Under the pieces are notes generated by a model that did no database searches, was not told where the DNA came from, and saw only the letters and a list, made by a program, of their open reading frames with translations. Shown one piece after another: positions 36,150 through 46,025 of a DNA stretch of 64,000 nt. How positions within the stretch are numbered: the stretch's first letter is position 1; the number at the start of each line of letters is the position of its first letter. The DNA comes from Corynebacterium sphenisci DSM 44792. Its GTDB lineage: Bacteria; Actinomycetota; Actinomycetes; Mycobacteriales; Mycobacteriaceae. A program made the position numbers and the translations under genes. The stretch covers positions 186,001-250,000 of the forward strand of contig NZ_CP009248.1 in the NCBI RefSeq assembly GCF_001941505.1, in the 5' to 3' direction.

Positions 36150-36523
36150 CGCGAATCACGGGGTCACCAGGGGCTATGCGGGGTTAGCAGGGCGGCCGCC
36201 GTCCACCCCCGAATGGCGGGGGTCGGCGATGGCCGCTCCACCGGGGCGGCGCCGCCGGCCGCGCATGGGTCGGGGGTGGCGGGGGGTGGGGGCCCGGATC
36301 GGCCCCGGCAGGCCCGCCCCGGCGGGGGGAGCCGGACGCCGGGCCACCACGGCCGAGACGCGGATCACATATGGTGGATCCAACGGGTGCGTTTCCGGTG
36401 GCGGCCCCGGCGCCCACGCGACGCCCGACCGCGACCCCGCCCCACCCGCCGCGCGGCCCGCACCCGGCCGGCGCGCGACGCGCCTAACCCCGCGTCGACG
36501 AACACCTCTCATGAAGGAGCAAA
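36150..36523 (+). other. aceB upstream region
   Basis: The rest of the 687-bp spacer. TATGGT at 36370-36375 could be the aceB -10 (start about 36382, leader about 140 nt) but no good -35 is visible. Open frames here do not resemble proteins. A/T-poor, otherwise featureless. Confidence 0.35.
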
Positions 36524-38728
36524 ATGACCGAACGCATCACCGTCGGCGGCCTGCAGGTCGCCAAGGTCCTGTACGACTTCGTCAACGACACCGCCCTGCC
36601 CACGGCCGGCATCGGGGACAAGGACGCCTTCTGGCAGGGGTTCGGCGAGATCGTCGCGAAGTTCACCCCCCGCAACGAGGAGCTGCTGGCCACCCGCGAT
36701 GAGCTGCAGGCCAAGCTCGACGACTGGTACCGGGAGCACCCCGGCCCGCAGGATCACGACGCCTACGTCTCCTTCCTCAAGGAGATCGGCTACCTCGCCG
36801 AGGATCCGGGCGAGTTCACCGTGAACACCGCCAACGTCGACGAGGAGATCACCTCCACCGCCGGCCCGCAGCTGGTGGTGCCGGTGCTCAACGCCCGCTT
36901 CGCGATCAACGCCGCCAACGCGCGCTGGGGCTCGCTCTACGACGCCCTCTACGGCACCAACGCGATCCCCGAGGACGGCGGCGCGGAGAAGTCCGGCGGC
37001 TACAACAAGGTCCGCGGCGACCGGGTGATCGCCTGGGGCCGGGACTTCCTGGACACGGCGCTGCCGCTGCTGGAGGGCAGCCACGCCGACGCCACCGGCT
37101 ACGCGATCACCGACGGCCGCTTCACCGCCACCGTCGACGGCTCCCCCGTGGGCCTGCGCGAGCCCGGCGCCCTGGTCGGCTACACCGGCGACGCCGGCGC
37201 CCCGGACTCCTACTACTTCAAGCACAACGGGCTGCACATCCAGCTGCTCATCGACCCCGACTCGCCGATCGGCAAGACCGACAAGGCCGGGGTGAAGGAC
37301 ATCGTGCTGGAGGCCGCGGTCACCAACATCATGGACCTGGAGGACTCCGTCGCCGCGGTCGACGCCGCGGACAAGGTGCTCGGCTACTCCAACTGGCTGG
37401 GCCTCAACGTCGGCGACCTGGAGGTCGACATCGTCAAGAACGGCAAGCCCGCCAAGCGCGCCGTCAACGACGACCGGCACTACACCGATCTCGAGGGCAA
37501 TGACGTGCGGCTGCACGGCCGCTCCCTGAACCTGGTGCGCAACGTCGGCCACCTGATGCGCAACCCCGCCATCCTGGACGAGTCCGGGGCGGAGATCTTC
37601 GAGGGCATCATGGACGCGGTGCTGACCTCGGTGTGCGCCATCCCCGGCCTGGCCGAGGACAACCAGCGGCGCAACTCCCGCACCGGCTCCATCTACATCG
37701 TCAAGCCCAAGCAGCACGGCCCCGACGAGGTCGCCTTCACCGACGACCTCTTCGGCGCGGTGGAGGACCTGCTCGGCCTGGACCGGCACACCCTCAAGGT
37801 GGGCCTGATGGACGAGGAGCGGCGCACCTCGGTGAACCTGGACGCCTGCATCGCCCAGATCCCGGACCGGGTGGTGTTCATCAACACCGGGTTCATGGAC
37901 CGCACCGGCGACGAGATCCACACCTCCATGCAGGCCGGCCCGATGTACCGCAAGGCGGTGCAGAAGACCGCGCCGTGGATGCTCGCCTACGAGGACAACA
38001 ACGTCGACGCCGGCCTGGCGCACGGCCTGCAGGGCAAGGCCCAGATCGGCAAGGGCATGTGGGCGATGACCGAGCAGATGGCCGAGCTGCTGGAGCAGAA
38101 GATCGGCCAGCCCAAGCAGGGCGCCTCCACCGCCTGGGTGCCCTCGCCCACCGGCGCGGTGCTGCACGCCACCCACTACCACGAGGTGGACGTCTTCGAG
38201 GTCCAGGACAAGCTGATGACCGACGGCCGCCGGGAGACCTTCGACGACCTGCTCACCATCCCGGTGGACGCCGCGAAGGTCGGCGAGCCGGGCGCGGACT
38301 GGTCCGATGAGGAGCGCCGCAACGAGCTGGACAACAACTGCCAGTCCATCCTCGGCTACGTGATCCGCTGGGTGGAGCAGGGCGTGGGCTGCTCCAAGGT
38401 CCCCGACATCAACGACGTGGACCTGATGGAGGACCGCGCCACCCTGCGGATCTCCTCGCAGACCCTGGCCAACTGGCTCACCCACGGGGTGATCACCGAG
38501 GACCAGGTCATCGACTCGCTGAAGCGGATGGCCGCGGTGGTCGACCGGCAGAACGCCGGCGACGACAACTACCTGCCGATGTGCGAGGACTTCGACCGCT
38601 CCATCGGCTGGCAGGCCGCCCGCGAGCTCATCCTGGAGGGCACCGCCCAGCCCTCCGGCTACACCGAGCCGATCCTGCACCGGCGCCGCCTGGAGTTCAA
38701 GGCCCGCGAGGGCATCGACCAGGGCTAG
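36524..38728 (+). CDS. aceB: malate synthase G
   Basis: 734 residues, the G-type (long) malate synthase. N-terminal [17 protein letters not shown], insertion domain, TIM-barrel core with [31 protein letters not shown] segment ([18 protein letters not shown]) and Cys near the C-terminal lid. It condenses glyoxylate with acetyl-CoA to malate. AAGGAG precedes the ATG. The symbol follows corynebacterial practice (glcB elsewhere). Divergent from aceA, as in C. glutamicum, but here both lie inside the ramB-sdh block. Confidence 0.97.
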   Translation: MTERITVGGLQVAKVLYDFVNDTALPTAGIGDKDAFWQGFGEIVAKFTPRNEELLATRDELQAKLDDWYREHPGPQDHDAYVSFLKEIGYLAEDPGEFTVNTANVDEEITSTAGPQLVVPVLNARFAINAANARWGSLYDALYGTNAIPEDGGAEKSGGYNKVRGDRVIAWGRDFLDTALPLLEGSHADATGYAITDGRFTATVDGSPVGLREPGALVGYTGDAGAPDSYYFKHNGLHIQLLIDPDSPIGKTDKAGVKDIVLEAAVTNIMDLEDSVAAVDAADKVLGYSNWLGLNVGDLEVDIVKNGKPAKRAVNDDRHYTDLEGNDVRLHGRSLNLVRNVGHLMRNPAILDESGAEIFEGIMDAVLTSVCAIPGLAEDNQRRNSRTGSIYIVKPKQHGPDEVAFTDDLFGAVEDLLGLDRHTLKVGLMDEERRTSVNLDACIAQIPDRVVFINTGFMDRTGDEIHTSMQAGPMYRKAVQKTAPWMLAYEDNNVDAGLAHGLQGKAQIGKGMWAMTEQMAELLEQKIGQPKQGASTAWVPSPTGAVLHATHYHEVDVFEVQDKLMTDGRRETFDDLLTIPVDAAKVGEPGADWSDEERRNELDNNCQSILGYVIRWVEQGVGCSKVPDINDVDLMEDRATLRISSQTLANWLTHGVITEDQVIDSLKRMAAVVDRQNAGDDNYLPMCEDFDRSIGWQAARELILEGTAQPSGYTEPILHRRRLEFKAREGIDQG

Positions 38729-38737
38729 CCGCCCGCC

Positions 38738-38763
38738 GGCGCGGCCCCCGCGGGGGCCGCGCC
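38738..38763 (+). terminator. palindromic hairpin after aceB
   Basis: A 26-bp perfect palindrome GGCGCGGCCCCC/GGGGGCCGCGCC beginning 10 nt after the aceB stop. Confidence 0.5.
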
Positions 38764-38773
38764 GCGCACCCGC

Positions 38774-38819
38774 GCCGCCGCCGGCCGGACCCCGCCCCCG
38801 GGGCCCGGCCGGCGGCGGC
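38774..38819 (+). terminator. second hairpin after aceB
   Basis: 15-bp perfect stem (38774-38788 with 38805-38819), 16-nt loop. No U-tract; forms a tandem with the preceding palindrome. Confidence 0.45.
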
Positions 38820-38847
38820 TCGCCGTCTGCCCGCACCCGCGGATCGA

Positions 38848-38853
38848 TAGGGT
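38848..38853 (+). promoter_or_regulatory. -10 element of the pgmB-GH65 unit
   Basis: TAGGGT with a start near 38860. The leader holds a 9-bp hairpin (38865-38873 with 38883-38891) and then AAAGGAG at 38906-38912 before the ATG at 38918. Confidence 0.45.
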
Positions 38854-38917
38854 GGGGGAGACCGCGGCCCGCCGAATCATCGGGCGGGCCGAGCCAGCGT
38901 GATGAAAAGGAGTGCGC

Positions 38918-39628
38918 ATGGGCCCCAGCCGCCGCGCCGTGCTGTTCGACCTGGACGGGGTGCTCACCCCCACCGCCGACTACCACCAGGCCGCCTGGGG
39001 GGACATGTTCGGCGCCTTCCTGGCCGCCCGGGGGGCGGCGCCGTGGACGCCCGCGGACTACTTCGCCCACCTCGACGGCCGCCGCCGCGACGAGGGCATC
39101 CGCGCCCTGCTCGCCGACCGGGGCATCGAACTGCCCGAGGGCGACCCGGCCGAGGGCCCGGGGCCGGACACCGTCGCCGGGCTGGGGGAGCGCAAGAACG
39201 CCATGTTCGGCGAGCGGATCGCCGCCGGGGTGGACCCCTACCCGGGGTCGGTGGCCTACCTCGACCACCTCGCCGCGCTGCCGGAGCCCCCGGCGGTGGC
39301 GGTGGTCAGCTCCTCCCGCAACACCCATGCGGTGCTCGCCGCCGCCGGGCTGGCGGAGCGCTTCGCGGTGGTGCTCGACGGCACCCGCGCCCATGCGCTG
39401 GGCCTGGCCGGCAAACCCGCCCCGGACACCTACCTGCGCGCCGCGGCCGAGCTGGGCGTGGACCCGGCGGCGGCCACCGTGGTCGAGGACGCGGTCAGCG
39501 GGGTCGCCGCCGGCCACGCCGGCGGTTTCGGGGAGGTCATCGGCGTGGACCGGGGCGCCGGGGCGGCGGCGCTGGCCGCCGCCGGCGCGGACCGGGTGGT
39601 CGCCGACCTGGCGGAGCTCATCCGATGA
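38918..39628 (+). CDS. pgmB: beta-phosphoglucomutase (HAD superfamily)
   Basis: 236 residues. HAD motif I LFDLDGVLTPT (Asp11 nucleophile, Asp13), the substrate-binding cap with YHQAAWGDMF and HLDGRRRDEGI, motif II VVSSSRNT, motif III in GKPAPDTY and motif IV VVEDAVSGVAAG. These match beta-phosphoglucomutase (GRxR cap motif). It turns beta-glucose 1-phosphate, the product of inverting GH65 phosphorylases, into glucose 6-phosphate. Its stop overlaps the start of the GH65 gene (ATGA), the same pairing as mycobacterial Rv3400-Rv3401. Confidence 0.92.
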   Translation: MGPSRRAVLFDLDGVLTPTADYHQAAWGDMFGAFLAARGAAPWTPADYFAHLDGRRRDEGIRALLADRGIELPEGDPAEGPGPDTVAGLGERKNAMFGERIAAGVDPYPGSVAYLDHLAALPEPPAVAVVSSSRNTHAVLAAAGLAERFAVVLDGTRAHALGLAGKPAPDTYLRAAAELGVDPAAATVVEDAVSGVAAGHAGGFGEVIGVDRGAGAAALAAAGADRVVADLAELIR

Positions 39629-42240
39629 ACCCGGAGCGCACCCCCGCCGCCGGCACCGGCCTGGCCGAGGGCCCCGCCACCGCGGACACCGCCCCCGCCC
39701 CGGAGCCGGACCGCGCCGGCGGGGAGCGGGTCTCGGCGACCTCGGCGGCCCGCCGCCGGGCCCGCCGGGACTTCCCGGTCTCCCGGGCCGACGTGCACCA
39801 CCACGGCATCGACGCGGAGTCGCTGCTGGACCGGGCGACGATGCCGGTGGACGAGTGGCGGCTCATCGAGTCCCGCCCGGAGGGCATCCCGCTGGGGGTC
39901 TCGGAGACCCTCTTCGCCCTGTCCAACGGCTACCTGGGCATGCGCGGCAACCCCCCGGAGGGCCGGGACTCCGCCGAGCACGGCACCTTCGTCAACGGGC
40001 TGCACGAGACCTGGCCAATCCGGCACGCCGAGGACGCCTACGGGCTGGCCCGGGAGGGCCAGACCATCGTCAACGCCCCGGACGCGAAGCCGATGCGGCT
40101 CTACGTCGACGATGAGCCGCTGCGCCTGGCCAGCGCCGAGGTGGTCGACTACGAGCGCTGCCTGGACTTCCGGGAGGGGGTGCTGCGCCGCCGCTTCATC
40201 TGGCGCACCCCCGGCGGCAAGCGGATCCGGGTCACCTCGGACCGGATGGTCTCCCTGCAGGAGAAGCACCTGGCGGTGCTCTCCCTGGAGGTGGAGCTGC
40301 TGGACTCCCCGGCGGCGGTGACCATCTCCTCCCAGCTGCTCAACCGGCAGGACGGGGAGGACGAGTACTGCGACCCGGCCACCGCCCAGGGCAAGGAGCT
40401 CGACCCGCGCCGGGCGGAGACCCTGGAGGAGCGGGTGCTGCTGCCGATCTTCCAGACCGAGTCGGAGCCGGGCCGGGCCACCCTGGCCTTCCGCTGCGCC
40501 GGCTCCGGGATGACCGTGGGCTGCGCCATGGCCAATGAGCTCACCGTGACCGTCCCGGAGGGCGAGCCGGCGCCCCATGTGGGCACCGAGCAGCTCACCG
40601 AGGAGGACACCGCCTCGATGGTGTACCAGGTCAACGCCCCGGCGGGCACCGTGCTGCGCCTGGAGAAGCTGGTCGCCTACCACTCCTCCCGGCACGTCGG
40701 CGGCGAGGAGCTGGCCTTCCGGTGCAGCCGCACCCTGAACCGGGCCCGCCGGGTGGGCCTGCGCGCCCTGCAGGACAACCAGCGCGAATGGCTGGAGCGG
40801 TTCTGGGAGCGCTCCGACGTGGTGATCCACGACCAGCCGGAGCTGCAGCAGGCGGTGCGCTGGAACATCTTCCAGCTGCTGCAGGCCTCCGCCCGCGCCG
40901 AGGTGCAGGGCATCCCGGCGAAGGGGATGACCGGCACCGGCTACGGCGGGCACTACTTCTGGGACACCGAGATCTACGTGCTGCCCTTCCTGGCCTACAC
41001 CTCCCCGGCCTTCGCGCGCAGCGCGCTGCGCTTCCGCCGGAACATGCTGGAGGCGGCCCGGGCCCGCGCCGACGAACTCGCCCACGACGGGGCGCTGTTC
41101 CCCTGGCGCACCATCAACGGCCAGGAGTCCTCCGCCTACTACGCCGCGGGCACCGCCCAGTACCACATCGACGCGGACATCGTGTACGCGCTGATGAAGT
41201 ACGTGCACGCCTCCGGCGACGTCGATTTCCTGCTCGACGAGGGCCTGGATCTGCTCATCGACACCGCCCGGTTCTGGCTCTCCCTGGGCTTCTTCACCCG
41301 GGACCGCTCCGGCTTCCAGATCCACTCGGTGACCGGCCCGGACGAGTACAACACCGTGGTGAACAACAACCTGTACACGAACGTGATGGCGCAGTTCAAC
41401 CTGCGCGCCGCCGCGGACGTGGTGGAGCAGATGCGCGCGGAGCGGCCCCAGGAGTTCGAGGCGATGGTGCGCCGGCACGCCCTCGAGGAGGAGGAGGTCC
41501 GGGAGTGGCGGGAGGCCGCCGACCGGATGTACATCCCCTTCGACGAGAACCTCGGCATCCACCCCCAGGACGACCAGTTCCTGCTGCGCAAGCGGTGGAA
41601 GCTCGACGACCCGGAGACCGGGCCGAAGCGGCCGCTGCTGCTGCACTACCACCCGCTGACCATCTACCGGCACCAGATCATCAAGCAGGCCGACGTGGTG
41701 CTCGCCCTGTTCCTGCAGGGCCACCGCTTCACCGAGGAGCAGAAGCGCGCCGACTACGACTACTACGACCCGCTGACCACCGGGGACTCCACCTTGTCCG
41801 CGGTGGTGCAGTCGATCATCGCCGCGGAGCTGGGCTACGGCCGGCAGGCCATGGACTTCTTCATCCGGGGCCTGTACGTGGACCTGGCGGATCTGCACGG
41901 CAACACCGCCGACGGGGTGCACGTCGCCTCCGCCGGCGGGGTGTGGCAGTCCCTGGTGTACGGCTTCGGCGGCTTCCGGGACCACGGCGGCCGGTTCACC
42001 ATCGACCCCCGGCTGCCGGAGGACTGGAGCGGGCTGACCTACCGGCTGACCATCCACGGCTGCCGGATCCGGGTCACCGTGCGCCGGCGCACCGTGGAGG
42101 TGGCCCTGGAGGAGGGTGACCACGCCATCGGCCCGGTGACCGTGGCCGGCCGCGAGGTGGTGGTGGATCGGGAGCCGCTGACCATCGTGATCGGTGCCGA
42201 TTCCGGCCCCGGGGAGGGTGCGGACATGGCCAATACATGA
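39625..42240 (+). CDS. glycoside hydrolase family 65 disaccharide phosphorylase
   Basis: 871 residues. N-terminal super-sandwich domain (from about 75, EWRLIESRPEGIPLGVSE), catalytic (alpha/alpha)6 barrel with MTGTGYGGHYFWDTEIY, the general acid Glu574 in TGPDEYN, the phosphate-binding loop in TTGDSTLSAVVQS and a C-terminal sheet domain. Family members phosphorolyse maltose, trehalose or kojibiose to beta-glucose 1-phosphate and glucose. The substrate cannot be fixed from sequence; trehalose is plausible in a mycolate-containing bacterium that releases trehalose. The first 60 residues are a low-complexity extension. Coupled to pgmB by ATGA overlap. Confidence 0.92.
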   Translation: MNPERTPAAGTGLAEGPATADTAPAPEPDRAGGERVSATSAARRRARRDFPVSRADVHHHGIDAESLLDRATMPVDEWRLIESRPEGIPLGVSETLFALSNGYLGMRGNPPEGRDSAEHGTFVNGLHETWPIRHAEDAYGLAREGQTIVNAPDAKPMRLYVDDEPLRLASAEVVDYERCLDFREGVLRRRFIWRTPGGKRIRVTSDRMVSLQEKHLAVLSLEVELLDSPAAVTISSQLLNRQDGEDEYCDPATAQGKELDPRRAETLEERVLLPIFQTESEPGRATLAFRCAGSGMTVGCAMANELTVTVPEGEPAPHVGTEQLTEEDTASMVYQVNAPAGTVLRLEKLVAYHSSRHVGGEELAFRCSRTLNRARRVGLRALQDNQREWLERFWERSDVVIHDQPELQQAVRWNIFQLLQASARAEVQGIPAKGMTGTGYGGHYFWDTEIYVLPFLAYTSPAFARSALRFRRNMLEAARARADELAHDGALFPWRTINGQESSAYYAAGTAQYHIDADIVYALMKYVHASGDVDFLLDEGLDLLIDTARFWLSLGFFTRDRSGFQIHSVTGPDEYNTVVNNNLYTNVMAQFNLRAAADVVEQMRAERPQEFEAMVRRHALEEEEVREWREAADRMYIPFDENLGIHPQDDQFLLRKRWKLDDPETGPKRPLLLHYHPLTIYRHQIIKQADVVLALFLQGHRFTEEQKRADYDYYDPLTTGDSTLSAVVQSIIAAELGYGRQAMDFFIRGLYVDLADLHGNTADGVHVASAGGVWQSLVYGFGGFRDHGGRFTIDPRLPEDWSGLTYRLTIHGCRIRVTVRRRTVEVALEEGDHAIGPVTVAGREVVVDREPLTIVIGADSGPGEGADMANT

Positions 42241-42259
42241 GACGTGCCGCCTTTGTCCA

Positions 42260-42278
42260 TTAGGATCGCCTAGCCTGT
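42260..42278. promoter_or_regulatory. DtxR-like box upstream of sdhCAB
   Basis: TTAGGATCGCCTAGCCTGT agrees with TTAGGTTAGSCTAACCTAA at 14 of 19 positions, with the outer TTAGG and the CTA.CCT core intact. It lies directly before the candidate -10, so an iron-dependent repressor could block transcription. Confidence 0.45.
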
Positions 42279-42279
42279 T

Positions 42280-42285
42280 TAAAAT
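42280..42285 (+). promoter_or_regulatory. candidate -10 element of sdhCAB
   Basis: TAAAAT, one mismatch from TATAAT; no clear -35. The leader to the ATG at 42389 would be about 95 nt and holds a 7-bp hairpin (42329-42335 with 42347-42353) whose arms include TGGGGGC, a RamA-like half site. Confidence 0.45.
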
Positions 42286-42388
42286 ATCGCCTGACGTGCG
42301 CGGACGAAGCCGAGACTCTCACCAATATGGGGGCGAAATGGTGTTCCGCCCCCGTGGAAATTAAGGTGAAAGTGACACTGGAGGTGCC

Positions 42389-43201
42389 ATGACTGTTACG
42401 AGTTCCGACCGTGAAGCGCTCGCTCACGGCAAAATCACGACCAAACCACTGCGTGAGCAGCCGAAATTCCCGTCCTGGGCCCTGAAGCTCATCATGGCCG
42501 TGACGGGCGTCCTCTTCGGCCTGTTCGTCATCGTCCACATGGTGGGCAACCTGAAGATCTTCCTCAACGAGGAGCACTTCAACGCCTACGCCGTGTTCCT
42601 GCGCTCGGTCGGTGCGCCGGCCGTGCCGACCGAGGGCGTGCTCTGGATCTTCCGGATCGTCCTGCTGGTCGCGCTCATCCTGCACGTGTACGGGGCCTTC
42701 GCCCTGCACGGCCGGGCCCGGCGCTCCCGCGGCAAGTTCCGCCGCCAGGGGATGGTGTCCAACTGGAACACCTTCACCGCCCGCTCCATGATCGTCACCG
42801 GCGTGGTGCTGCTGGCCTTCATCATCTTCCACATCATGGATCTGACCCTGGGCGTCCAGCCCATCGCCCCGCAGCCGTTCGGGCATCTCGACGCAGAGAC
42901 GATCAGCTCCATGAACCCGGAGGCCGCGGCGGCGGCGCTGGCGAGCGCGGAGCACGGCGGCGCCTACGGCAACGTCATCCGCTCCTTCTCCCGCCCCGCG
43001 GTGGCCATCTGGTACATCATCGCGCAGCTCGCGCTGCTGATGCACCTGTCCCACGGGCTGTGGACCGCGACCAGCGACCTGGGCATCACCGGGCACCGCT
43101 GGCGCAAGGTGCTGCTGTTCCTGTCCGGCCTGATCCCGCTCCTCGTGGTGGTCGGCAACATCTCGATCCCGGTCGCCGTGCTGACCGGCCTGGTCAGCTA
43201 G
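42389..43201 (+). CDS. sdhC: succinate dehydrogenase cytochrome b subunit
   Basis: 270 residues with five transmembrane helices (about 30-55, 80-105, 125-150, 195-220, 235-262) and His residues in VIVHMVGNLKIF, HVYGAFALHG, IIFHIMD and MHLSHGLWT able to ligate two hemes b. It belongs to the single-subunit di-heme anchor type found in actinobacteria and Bacillus. It anchors SdhAB and passes electrons to menaquinone. First gene of sdhCAB; the ATG follows GGAGG. Confidence 0.95.
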   Translation: MTVTSSDREALAHGKITTKPLREQPKFPSWALKLIMAVTGVLFGLFVIVHMVGNLKIFLNEEHFNAYAVFLRSVGAPAVPTEGVLWIFRIVLLVALILHVYGAFALHGRARRSRGKFRRQGMVSNWNTFTARSMIVTGVVLLAFIIFHIMDLTLGVQPIAPQPFGHLDAETISSMNPEAAAAALASAEHGGAYGNVIRSFSRPAVAIWYIIAQLALLMHLSHGLWTATSDLGITGHRWRKVLLFLSGLIPLLVVVGNISIPVAVLTGLVS

Positions 43202-43220
43202 GGCGAAGGAAAGAAAAGCA

Positions 43221-45233
43221 ATGACTGCAGAAGCACTCATCAAGGAGTTCCAGGCCCCGGCCTCGTGCGTGGAGGGCGTCAAGATCGGCGACGTCATCGG
43301 GGACAACAGCCCCGGCGACAAGGTCTCCCAGCGCGAGCACTGGAACTACCAGAAGGACCACTACAACCTCGTCTCGCCGCTGAACCGGAAGAAGTTCCGG
43401 ATCCTGGTCATCGGCACCGGCCTGGCCGCCGGCGCGGCCGCCGCCGCCCTCGGCGAGCTGGGCTACGACGTGAAGGCGTTCACCTACCATGACGCCCCGC
43501 GCCGGGCGCACTCCATCGCCGCCCAGGGCGGCGTGAACTCCGCCCGCGGCAAGAAGGTGGACAACGACGGCGCCTACCGGCACGTCAAGGACACCGTCAA
43601 GGGCGGCGACTTCCGCTGCCGGGAGAACGACTGCTGGCGGCTGGCCGACGAGTCGGTGCGCGTCATCGACCACCTCAACGCGATCGGCGCCCCCTTCGCC
43701 CGCGAGTACGGCGGCGCCCTGGCCACCCGCTCCTTCGGCGGCGTGCAGGTCTCCCGCACCTACTACACCCGCGGCCAGACCGGGCAGCAGCTGCAGCTGT
43801 CCACCTCCTCGGCGCTGCAGCGCCAGGTGGGCCTGGGCAACGTGGAGCTGTTCACCCACAACGAGATGGTGGACATCATCGTCGCCGACGGCCGCTGCCA
43901 GGGCGCGGTGATGCGCAACCTGATCACCGGCGAGCTCACCGTGCACACCGCGCATGCGGTGGTGCTGGGCACCGGCGGGTACGGCAACGTGTACCACATG
44001 TCCACCCTGGCGAAGAACTCCAACGCCTCGGCGATCATGCGGGCCTACGACCAGGGCGCCTACTTCGCCTCCCCGTCGTTCATCCAGTTCCACCCCACCG
44101 GCCTGCCGGTGAACGCGTACTGGCAGTCCAAGACCATCCTCATGTCGGAGTCGCTGCGCAACGACGCGCGGATCTGGACCCCGAAGAAGAAGGGCGACGA
44201 CCGCCCGGCCAACGACATCCCCGAGGACGAGCGGGACTACTTCCTGGAGCGCCGCTACCCGGCCTTCGGCAACCTGGTGCCCCGCGACGTGGCCTCCCGC
44301 GCCAACGCGCAGCAGATCAACGCCGGCTACGGCGTCGGCCCGCTGAAGAACTCGGTGTACCTGGACCTGCTGGACGCGATCCGGGAGCTGGGCAAGGACA
44401 CCATCAAGGAGCGCTACTCCAACCTCATCCAGATGTACGAGGAGGCCATCGGCGACGACGCCTACGAGGTGCCGATGCGCATCGCCCCGACCTGCCACTT
44501 CACCATGGGCGGGCTGTGGAGCGACTTCGACCAGATGACCTCCATCCCCGGCCTGTTCACCGGCGGGGAGTGCTCCTGGACCTACCACGGCGCCAACCGG
44601 CTGGGCGCGAACTCGCTGCTCTCGGCCTCCGTGGACGGCTGGTTCACGCTGCCCTTCTCGGTGCCGAACTACCTCGGCCCGCTGCTGGGCACCGACCGGC
44701 TGCCCGAGGACGCCCCCGAGGCCCTGGAGGCCGTGGAGCGGGTGCGCACCCGCCTGGACAAGCTGATGTCCATCGGCGGCAGCCACGGCGCCGAGTACTT
44801 CCACCGCCAGCTCGGCGAGGAGCTGTACCGGGTGTGCGGCGTGGCCCGCAACACCAAGGACCTCGCCGAGGGCCTGCAGAACATCCGCAAGCTGCGCGAG
44901 GAGTTCTGGGCGGACCTGTTCATCCCGGGCAACCCCGACGAGATGAACCAGCAGCTGGAGTACGCCAACCGGGTCGCGGACTACCTCGACCTGGGTGAGC
45001 TCATGTGCGTCGACGCCCTGGACCGGGACGAGTCCTGCGGCGCGCACTACCGCGACGATCACATCGACGAGGAGGGCGAGGCCGAGCGCGACGACGCCAA
45101 CTGGTGCTTCGTCTCCGCCTGGCAGCGCGGCGACAACGGCCCCGCCTGGGACCTGAAGTCGCATGAGTTCATCCGCCACGCCGAACCCCTCAGCTTCGAG
45201 GCCGTCCCGCTCATGACAAGGAACTACAAGTAA
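43221..45233 (+). CDS. sdhA: succinate dehydrogenase flavoprotein subunit
   Basis: 670 residues. N-terminal FAD-binding VIGTGLAAGAAAAALGELGYDV, the FAD-linking HSIAAQGGVNSARGK region, RSFGGVQVSRTYYTRGQTGQQ, and CHFTMGGLWSD with the active-site region. It oxidises succinate to fumarate. The length and insertions are those of the B-type (menaquinone-linked) enzymes. AAGGAAAG precedes the ATG. The stop TAA shares an A with the sdhB ATG (TAATG), so the two are coupled. Confidence 0.97.
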   Translation: MTAEALIKEFQAPASCVEGVKIGDVIGDNSPGDKVSQREHWNYQKDHYNLVSPLNRKKFRILVIGTGLAAGAAAAALGELGYDVKAFTYHDAPRRAHSIAAQGGVNSARGKKVDNDGAYRHVKDTVKGGDFRCRENDCWRLADESVRVIDHLNAIGAPFAREYGGALATRSFGGVQVSRTYYTRGQTGQQLQLSTSSALQRQVGLGNVELFTHNEMVDIIVADGRCQGAVMRNLITGELTVHTAHAVVLGTGGYGNVYHMSTLAKNSNASAIMRAYDQGAYFASPSFIQFHPTGLPVNAYWQSKTILMSESLRNDARIWTPKKKGDDRPANDIPEDERDYFLERRYPAFGNLVPRDVASRANAQQINAGYGVGPLKNSVYLDLLDAIRELGKDTIKERYSNLIQMYEEAIGDDAYEVPMRIAPTCHFTMGGLWSDFDQMTSIPGLFTGGECSWTYHGANRLGANSLLSASVDGWFTLPFSVPNYLGPLLGTDRLPEDAPEALEAVERVRTRLDKLMSIGGSHGAEYFHRQLGEELYRVCGVARNTKDLAEGLQNIRKLREEFWADLFIPGNPDEMNQQLEYANRVADYLDLGELMCVDALDRDESCGAHYRDDHIDEEGEAERDDANWCFVSAWQRGDNGPAWDLKSHEFIRHAEPLSFEAVPLMTRNYK

Positions 45234-45982
45234 TGAAACTGCATCTTGAGATCTGGCGTCAGGCCGGCCCGCAGACGGAGGGGCACTTCGAGACCGTCGA
45301 CGTTGACGACGCGGTCCCGGAGATGTCCATCCTGGAGCTGCTTGACCACGTCAACTCCAAGTACGTGGAGGCGGGCAAGGAGCCCTTCGCCTTCGCCTCC
45401 GACTGCCGTGAGGGCATCTGCGGCACCTGCGGGCTCAACGTCAACGGGCGCCCGCATGGCCCGGGCAAGAACACCCCGGCCTGCCAGCAGCGGCTGCACC
45501 AGTTCGACGACGGCGATTCGCTGAAGATCGAGCCGATGCGCTCCGCCGCCTACCCGGTGATCCGGGACATGGTGGTGGACCGCTCCGCCCTGGACCGGGT
45601 GATGGAGAAGGGCGGCTACGTCTCCGTGGCCGCCGGCACCGCCCCGGACGCGGACACCCTGCACGTCAACCACGAGACCGCCGAGCTCGCCCTCGACCAC
45701 GCGGCCTGCATCGGCTGCGGCGCCTGCGTCGCGGCCTGCCCCAACGGCGCGGCGCACCTGTTCACCGGCGCGAAGCTGGTGCACCTGTCGCTGCTGCCGA
45801 TGGGCAAGCAGGAGCGCGGGCTGCGCGCCCGGAAGATGGTGGACCAGCTGGAGACCACCTTCGGCCCCTGCTCGCTGTTCGGCGAGTGCGCCGAGGTCTG
45901 CCCGGCCGGCATCCCGCTGACCGCCGTCGCCTCCATCTCCAAGGAGCGGGCGCGTTCGGCATTCCGGGGCAAAGACGACTAG
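45233..45982 (+). CDS. sdhB: succinate dehydrogenase iron-sulfur subunit
   Basis: 249 residues. N-terminal 2Fe-2S domain with CREGICGTCGLNVNG and a later Cys (PACQQRL); C-terminal 4Fe-4S and 3Fe-4S domain with CIGCGACVAACPNG and CSLFGECAEVCPAGI. It carries electrons from SdhA to the SdhC hemes. Third gene of the operon. Confidence 0.97.
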   Translation: MKLHLEIWRQAGPQTEGHFETVDVDDAVPEMSILELLDHVNSKYVEAGKEPFAFASDCREGICGTCGLNVNGRPHGPGKNTPACQQRLHQFDDGDSLKIEPMRSAAYPVIRDMVVDRSALDRVMEKGGYVSVAAGTAPDADTLHVNHETAELALDHAACIGCGACVAACPNGAAHLFTGAKLVHLSLLPMGKQERGLRARKMVDQLETTFGPCSLFGECAEVCPAGIPLTAVASISKERARSAFRGKDD

Positions 45983-46025
45983 GCTGAGAATTCACTGAGT
46001 CGGTTCCCAAGGAAGGACTGAAAAT

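Noticed and set aside
36100..36702. 200-residue frame overlapping the aceB start
   Set aside because: It runs through regulatory DNA and into aceB in another frame; composition Arg/Pro/Gly with no recognisable part.
36509..39517. 1002-residue frame antisense to aceB-pgmB
   Set aside because: Repetitive Val/Leu/Gly/His translation, no start signal, shadow of aceB.
42374..42389. GlxR site in the sdhC leader (GGTGAAAGTGACAC)
   Set aside because: The half-sites have the wrong spacing for TGTGA-N6-TCACA.
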